NCBI GenBank assembly: GCA_002964805.2
Contig: PUDQ02000010.1
Coordinates: 1,798,001 to 1,862,000 of the forward strand
Source: Trametes villosa
Taxonomy: Eukaryota; Basidiomycota; Agaricomycetes; Polyporales; Polyporaceae
Reading direction: 5' to 3'
DNA: 64,000 nucleotides
The position numbers and the translations under genes are program-made. The notes below the pieces were generated by a model, which made no database searches, was not told where the DNA came from, and was given only the letters and a program-made list of their open reading frames with translations. This document shows positions 59,401 through 64,000 of this stretch, one piece after another. The stretch's first letter is position 1; each line of letters opens with the position of its first letter.

Positions 59401-59821
59401 TCATCCATTCATGATTCAGTTCAGGTAACGAACCTACCGTTGACATCGGAAGCCTCGCACAGCGCGAAGAGGACACGCCACTGTTACGCGACATCCTGCG
59501 AGTACTTCCCGAATGCTCTCTGCAGCCCCTGCTGACCCTCCTCCTGCAGAGAACGGCGCTCTCGCTGACATCTACTCTGAATGGAACATCGCATGGGAGG
59601 TCCACGCGTGTTCTGTGGGCGGTTGGATGTAATTGCACCCCCATATGAGGTTTATGCCCGGGCTCACGTTCCACTATCTCATACGGTTTCCACGTGAGAG
59701 TCGTCGCGGGACGGGTATAAAGAGTGGCTGGTTGTGCCCAGAGATACTCTCAACCAACAGCCCTTCAGCTCATCAATCGCTCACAAGTCTTCAAGAGGTC
59801 CCAGACTACCACCACATCGCG
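56482..59821. other. 3.3-kb spacer without recognised genes
   Basis: I cannot support a gene here. Moderately long frames exist: 57218-57559 plus (includes NEILEELPSMHGPERERLRE, which looks helical) and 58147-58650 minus (163 codons). Neither shows a family motif or in-frame partner exon. Composition is uneven: the 58600-58800 part is AT-richer than its surroundings. Decayed gene or transposon remnants are possible but not demonstrable by eye. Confidence 0.45.
59716..59721 (+). promoter_or_regulatory. TATA box of DyP peroxidase gene
   Basis: TATAAA lies 106 bp before the DyP ATG, in the sequence GACGGGTATAAAGAG, a usual distance for a fungal core promoter. Confidence 0.6.
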
Positions 59822-61640
59822 ATGTCTTCCACTCTCAACTTCGACGACGTCCAGGGAGATATTCTGTGAGCCTTCCTTCCTTCACGGCATGCCTGGCTCG
59901 CCACTGACCAGCATTGCAGCGTCGGCCTGCCGAAGCGGGTCCAGCAGTACCTCATCTTCCAGATCATCGCCAGCAACGTCACCGGCTTCAAAGAGGCCCT
60001 CGGCGACTTCATCCCGCTCGTCACCACGACCACGCAGGCCATGCAGGACCACAGCAAGATCGCCGCCAACAAGAAGGCTGCCCAGGAGCAGGGCAAGGCC
60101 CCGGAGCTGCTCACCCTCTCCGGCGTGAACATCGCCTTTTCGCAAGCCGGCCTCAATATGGTGCATATTCAACTTGGTCATGCAAGGGGTAGACTTCGCT
60201 GATTTCCACCCGATAGCTGGGTCTCACCGAGAACATCCACGACGACCTTTTCAGGAACGGCCAAAAGGCCGATGCGCGGTCCATCGGCGACCCGGGCTCT
60301 GACGGGCTCTCCAACTGGGACCCCGTCTTCCAGGGCGTCATTCACGGCGTCATCCTAATCGCAGGCGACTCCGACGACACCGTCCAAGCCACCCGGCAGA
60401 AGGTGAACACGATCTTCAACATGGGCTCGTTCAACGCCACCATGCAAGAGGCGATCACCCTGACCGGGTCTGTCCGCCCCGGCGACCAGAAAGGCCATGA
60501 GCAGTAAGCACCTCCGCCTCAAGTTCCGTCGTTCGTGTAGCTGACGTACCCGATAGCTTCGGCTTCATGGACGGCATCTCGCAGCCGGCGGTTGAGGGCG
60601 TCGACACGACCCCGAACCCCGGGCAGGGCACCGTCCGCCAGGGCATCATCCTGTGCGGGCGCGAGGGCGAAAACGTGCCAATCTCGCTCTTGCCGCCCTT
60701 TACCCGGCCCTCGTGGACGAAGGACGGCACCTTCATGTGTCTGCGCTGGCTCTTCCAGCGCGTCCCGGAGTTCAACACCTTCTTGACGCGGAATGCGCTC
60801 AAGGGGGACAACCTGACGCCGGAGCAAGGCAGCGAGCTCCTCGGTGCCCGTCTCGTGGGCCGGTGGAAGAGCGGTATGTTCCCGCGCTCCTCTCACTCTC
60901 AACCCAGGCTCACACTATGGGTGGCATGCGGCTGACAGGCGCGCCTGTCGATGTTTCGCCCCTCAAGGACGACCCGGTGTTGGCCGCGGACCCGTTGAGG
61001 AACAACAACTTCAGCTACACCGCCGCCAACGACGACAGCGGGTTCAACTGCCCTCTCGCGGCGCACACGCGCAAGGGCAATCCGCGCCACGACCTCGAGG
61101 AGATCATTCCCCCCGTCGTTGCGCTCGAGCCCCACCGCATCATCCGCCGTGGCATCCCGTTCGGCCCGGAGCTGACCGCGGACGAGATCTCGTCTGGCGT
61201 GACGCAGGAGTCTCGGTATGCTTCCTGGGGCTCTCGCCATGTTCGGCCGACCGTGTCTGACCATTCACTCTAGTGGGCTCATCTTCGTTTGCTACCAAAG
61301 CAACATCGGAGACGGCTTCTCGTTTATCCAGAAGAGTACGTCTTATCGTGTCCGTCTTTGGGAGTTCGAGAGATCCTCACTACTTTCGCTCACAGCCTGG
61401 GCGAACGACCCGCTGTTCCCACCGAAGGGGCTTCTGCCGCTCTTGGGCAACCCCGGCTTTGACCCGATTATTGGGCAGAACGGCAATGACGAATCGGGGC
61501 GCACGATCCAGGGCGTGGACCCGTCCAACCCGTCGGGGCACCTCACCTTGCCCGCGCAGGAGTTTGTCTTCCCGAAGGGCGGCGAGTACTTCTTCGTGCC
61601 CTCGCTCCCGGCCTTGCGCACCACCTTCGCGTCGGTCTGA
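59822..61640 (+). CDS. DyP-type (dye-decolorising) haem peroxidase
   Basis: A haem peroxidase able to oxidise dyes and lignin-like phenolics with hydrogen peroxide. Seven exons give 490 residues: 59822-59865, 59920-60160, 60217-60503, 60557-60873, 60939-61215, 61274-61335 and 61396-61640. The fold signature GxxDG is seen as GFMDGISQP at the start of exon 4, giving the catalytic Asp. The proximal haem histidine is in CPLAAHTRKGNPR, and the distal-side Arg is probably in RRGIPFG. LNFDDVQGDIL at the N terminus is the usual family opening. No signal peptide is evident at the annotated start, though many fungal DyPs have a short propeptide, so an upstream exon is possible; the TATA box at 59716 argues against it. 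The C terminus ends EFVFPKGGEYFFVPSLPALR, typical of the family. Confidence 0.93.
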
Positions 61641-62520
61641 GATGTGACCAGTGCGCTGCCAGTGCGTACTAGGTTTCCCTCGTTTCTCCAAGTGTACTAT
61701 CATGTATGTTGTCCGGCTCGATATGTCTGCAATGAGGTTGTATATACGAATGAAATGTCTGCCACGGCGAGTCACTCAAAGTCCGATCTGACGGCCTAGT
61801 CACCAGTGCACCGACCGGCTATCGCTACAGAAGCGTACCACCCCCGACCTGTTCGCTAGTCCGATACACAGCTCGTGGTAAGGTCCGAAGGATGACATTG
61901 AATGCACCTCAACGGTCGAGGCTGCGGGATACGCAGAGTCAGCGATTCATCGCATATTGATGGTTCGGCGGTGTCCTCCGCGATGATCCTCTGTGCTGAC
62001 GAGACGTACGATGGCAGCGCACGTCCTGTGCATGTGCCTCTGCGCGACTGGCGAGATGCGTATTTCGGGCTTAGGGTATTTTTGACATACCGGGAGGACG
62101 GGCGGGTATCTGAGGCATGCCCGCAAAGTCGAACGAAGTGCTATAGACGATCGGAGGGGAGCACCGCCTCAGAGGATGGGGCCGCCGACGTTCGAGACGC
62201 ACCAGGCTCCTCGATCACGGTCCACATGTCCCCAAAAAGGCAGGGGGAGAGCCTTATTGGGCGATTGGGAGGAGGCAAAAGGTATCGGCCGACGGCAGTA
62301 GTCGGCATAACGATGTCATAGGCGAGAGATGCCGGTGCTTTGGTCGGCGGCAGGAGATACGAGCGTCGAGAGTGGACCGCATGTGCCCAATCGCTGACTG
62401 GGCTCCGTCCTTCTCATCGCTCCGAGCGGCATGCCGGCTCGAGATATACTTATACCTTGCCCTCCCCCGGGGCCCTCACACCGCTCCCCAGTACTCTGAG
62501 CTCTGTAAGTCCTCGCGAAC
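61641..62520. other. Spacer between DyP and MFS genes
   Basis: This 880-bp tandem spacer has no recognised gene. A frame at 61902-62321 shows no family feature. An AT-rich GAGATATACTTATACC near 62441-62456 may be the core promoter of the MFS gene, about 70 bp before its ATG. Confidence 0.5.
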
Positions 62521-64000
62521 ATGAAGGACAGCAGCCAAACCGTCCCTGAGTCTGGCCTCTCTTCCGCCGCACCCACCGTACACGACTCTCCAGGAATCTC
62601 ACGCCCAGTTGACGCCTCCGACCCCAGCCTTCCCGAGAATTTGAAGGCACAGGGAGAGAAGAGCAAGAACGTACCTAATGACGATGACGACGGAGAGACG
62701 CGTTCGACAGAGGGCGACGCGCTCGTGGTTGACTGGGAGGGTCCTGACGATCCTCAAAACCCAAAAAAGTGCGTCTACTGTTCATCTTAGAAGGCTTCCT
62801 CAGGGTCTGCCTGTCCATCATGAACCGGAACTGACCGTGTGGGCGCAAACGCTCGTCTGCTCAACAGCTGGTCGTACAAGAAGAAATGGGCAGCCACCCT
62901 GATTGTGTCCGCATTCACCTTCATCAGTCCAGTCTCATCTTCCATGATGGCCCCAGCGAGCATGCAGATTGCGCGAGAGTTCGGCATCACGAACTCGTCT
63001 GTGATTGCACTCCTCACCTCCGTCTTCGTTGCTGCATATGGTCAGTCAATTACTATTTGTGCAAGAAAGGCACCACTGACATCATCCCGTGTTACAGCGT
63101 TTGGACCTTTGCTCCTCGGACCCTTGAGTGAGCTTTTCGGTCGTTCACGGGTGCTGCAGATTGCAAATATGTGGTACTTTGGTACGTGCCTAACGCCCTT
63201 TAGTACTTCCTGAACACATCCCTCACACGATACAATATAGCCTGGAACCTTGGCTGTGGGTTCGCCCAGAATGAGGCTCAGTTGATCGCCTTCCGCTTCC
63301 TCGCCGGTCTTGGTGGTAGTGCCCCATTATCAGTGAGCGCAGTTTCTCAGGCCCACCGCGAGCGCGTATTGACCGCGACGTCCGTTCAGATAGGTGGTGG
63401 TGTACTTGGAGACTTATGGCGGCCAGAGGAGCGAGGGCAAGCTATCGCTCTCTACTCATTAGCGCCTTTGCTGGGTCCCGTTATTGGCCCCACGTGCGGT
63501 GCTTGGATCGCTCAGAGGTCTACATGGCGCTGGGTTGTACGTATTCTACAGCCACATGTTGCTTGTCACACACTCACCGGCCACTCCTGCAGTTCTGGGC
63601 TACCACAATTGTGGATGGCTTTATCCAGATCCTCGGACTGTTCTTCTTGAAAGAGAGTATGTGCGCTCATTGCAGGATTTATGCACTGAACATGCCTGAC
63701 CATGGCTTCTGTAGCATTCGCGCCAATCCTGTTGGAGCGCAAGGCTCAGCAGATACGAGCGAGCATGGATCCCGAGAAGGCCCAATCGCGCGAGGTTCGG
63801 ACAGTGTTCGACGGCGCGGATAGGCAGTACGTTTGTCTCGCCTGCAGCCCATATCTGAACAGCCAAGCTAACCATTCTCTAGTTGGAAGAACATCGTCAG
63901 GAAGGCCCTCATCCGCCCTTTCTCCCTCTTCTACCACGAGCCCATCGTCCAGCTTCTGGGCCTTTACATGGCATTTGTATACGGCACCCTGTACCGTGCG
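62521..64000 (+). CDS. MFS transporter, DHA1 drug/polyamine type, partial
   Basis: A proton-coupled efflux pump of the 12-spanner DHA1 group; the gene runs off the window end. Visible exons are 62521-62768, 62868-63040, 63098-63181, 63241-63332, 63390-63536, 63593-63656, 63715-63826 and 63883-64000+. The cytosolic N terminus is about 80 residues, acidic, ending VDWEGPDDPQNPKNW, a usual DHA1 lead. Membrane segments seen are AATLIVSAFTFISPVSSSMM, VIALLTSVFVAAYAFGPLLL, the motif-A loop GPLSELFGRSRVLQ, FRFLAGLGGSAPLS, LYSLAPLLGPVIGPTCGAWI (motif C type) and VDGFIQILGLFFL. The large central loop starts ERKAQQIRASMDPEK. The substrate cannot be read from the sequence. Its position next to DyP and hydrophobin genes suggests accessory, perhaps detoxification, use. 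Confidence 0.88.

Noticed and set aside
1..64000. CRISPR arrays, prokaryotic operons, integrated phage
   Set aside because: The sequence is intron-rich fungal nuclear DNA; no regularly spaced repeats or phage-type genes were seen.

Overview
The window is nuclear DNA from a filamentous basidiomycete, most likely a wood-decaying agaricomycete of the Polyporales type. The evidence is compact genes cut by many GT-AG introns of about 45-80 bp, GC-rich coding DNA, a class I hydrophobin beside a DyP-type peroxidase, a fused BIO3-BIO1-type biotin gene, and leucine-rich F-box genes. Exon joins below were made by hand from splice signals, reading-frame arithmetic and recognised protein families; no search was run. 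I see no complete transposon, rRNA, tRNA or CRISPR array.

Layout. 0-7.1 kb: 3' part of a Yju2/CCDC130-type splicing factor, a CobW-family metal GTPase, a repeat with structured cores, an F-box gene and a J-domain gene. 7.6-14.4 kb: a Zn2Cys6 transcription factor (minus) and a VTT/TMEM41-type membrane protein (plus). 14.4-18.2 kb: gene-free, GC-rich spacer. 18.2-26.3 kb: a glutamine-rich ARID (Swi1-type) protein and AP-3 beta. 26.4-36 kb (all minus): a 20-exon CWH43, a large disordered protein of unknown role, and a tetraspan membrane protein. 37.3-40 kb: bifunctional biotin synthesis gene. 40.9-42.4 kb: frame-broken F-box gene. 42.7-47.2 kb: VPS34 and a CoA-type Nudix hydrolase sharing a 291-bp divergent promoter. 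47.4-48.2 kb: a decayed duplicate of the 1.4-3.9 kb region. 48.4-54.9 kb: trimethyllysine dioxygenase with one frame break, and exportin CSE1. 55.8-64 kb: hydrophobin, a 3.3-kb spacer, DyP peroxidase and a partial MFS drug/polyamine transporter; this end looks accessory, the rest is mostly housekeeping.

Most genes are neighbours without a shared pathway: membrane traffic (AP-3 beta, VPS34, VTT protein), GPI-lipid remodelling (CWH43), chromatin and transcription (Swi1-type, Zn2Cys6), biotin and carnitine supply (BioDA, TMLH), nuclear transport (CSE1). The least explained signal is a segment present twice, 44.7 kb apart in direct orientation. It carries a 72-nt block identical in both copies that can fold into alternative hairpins, and a second imperfect hairpin with pairing-consistent differences, while the flanking CobW copy has decayed.
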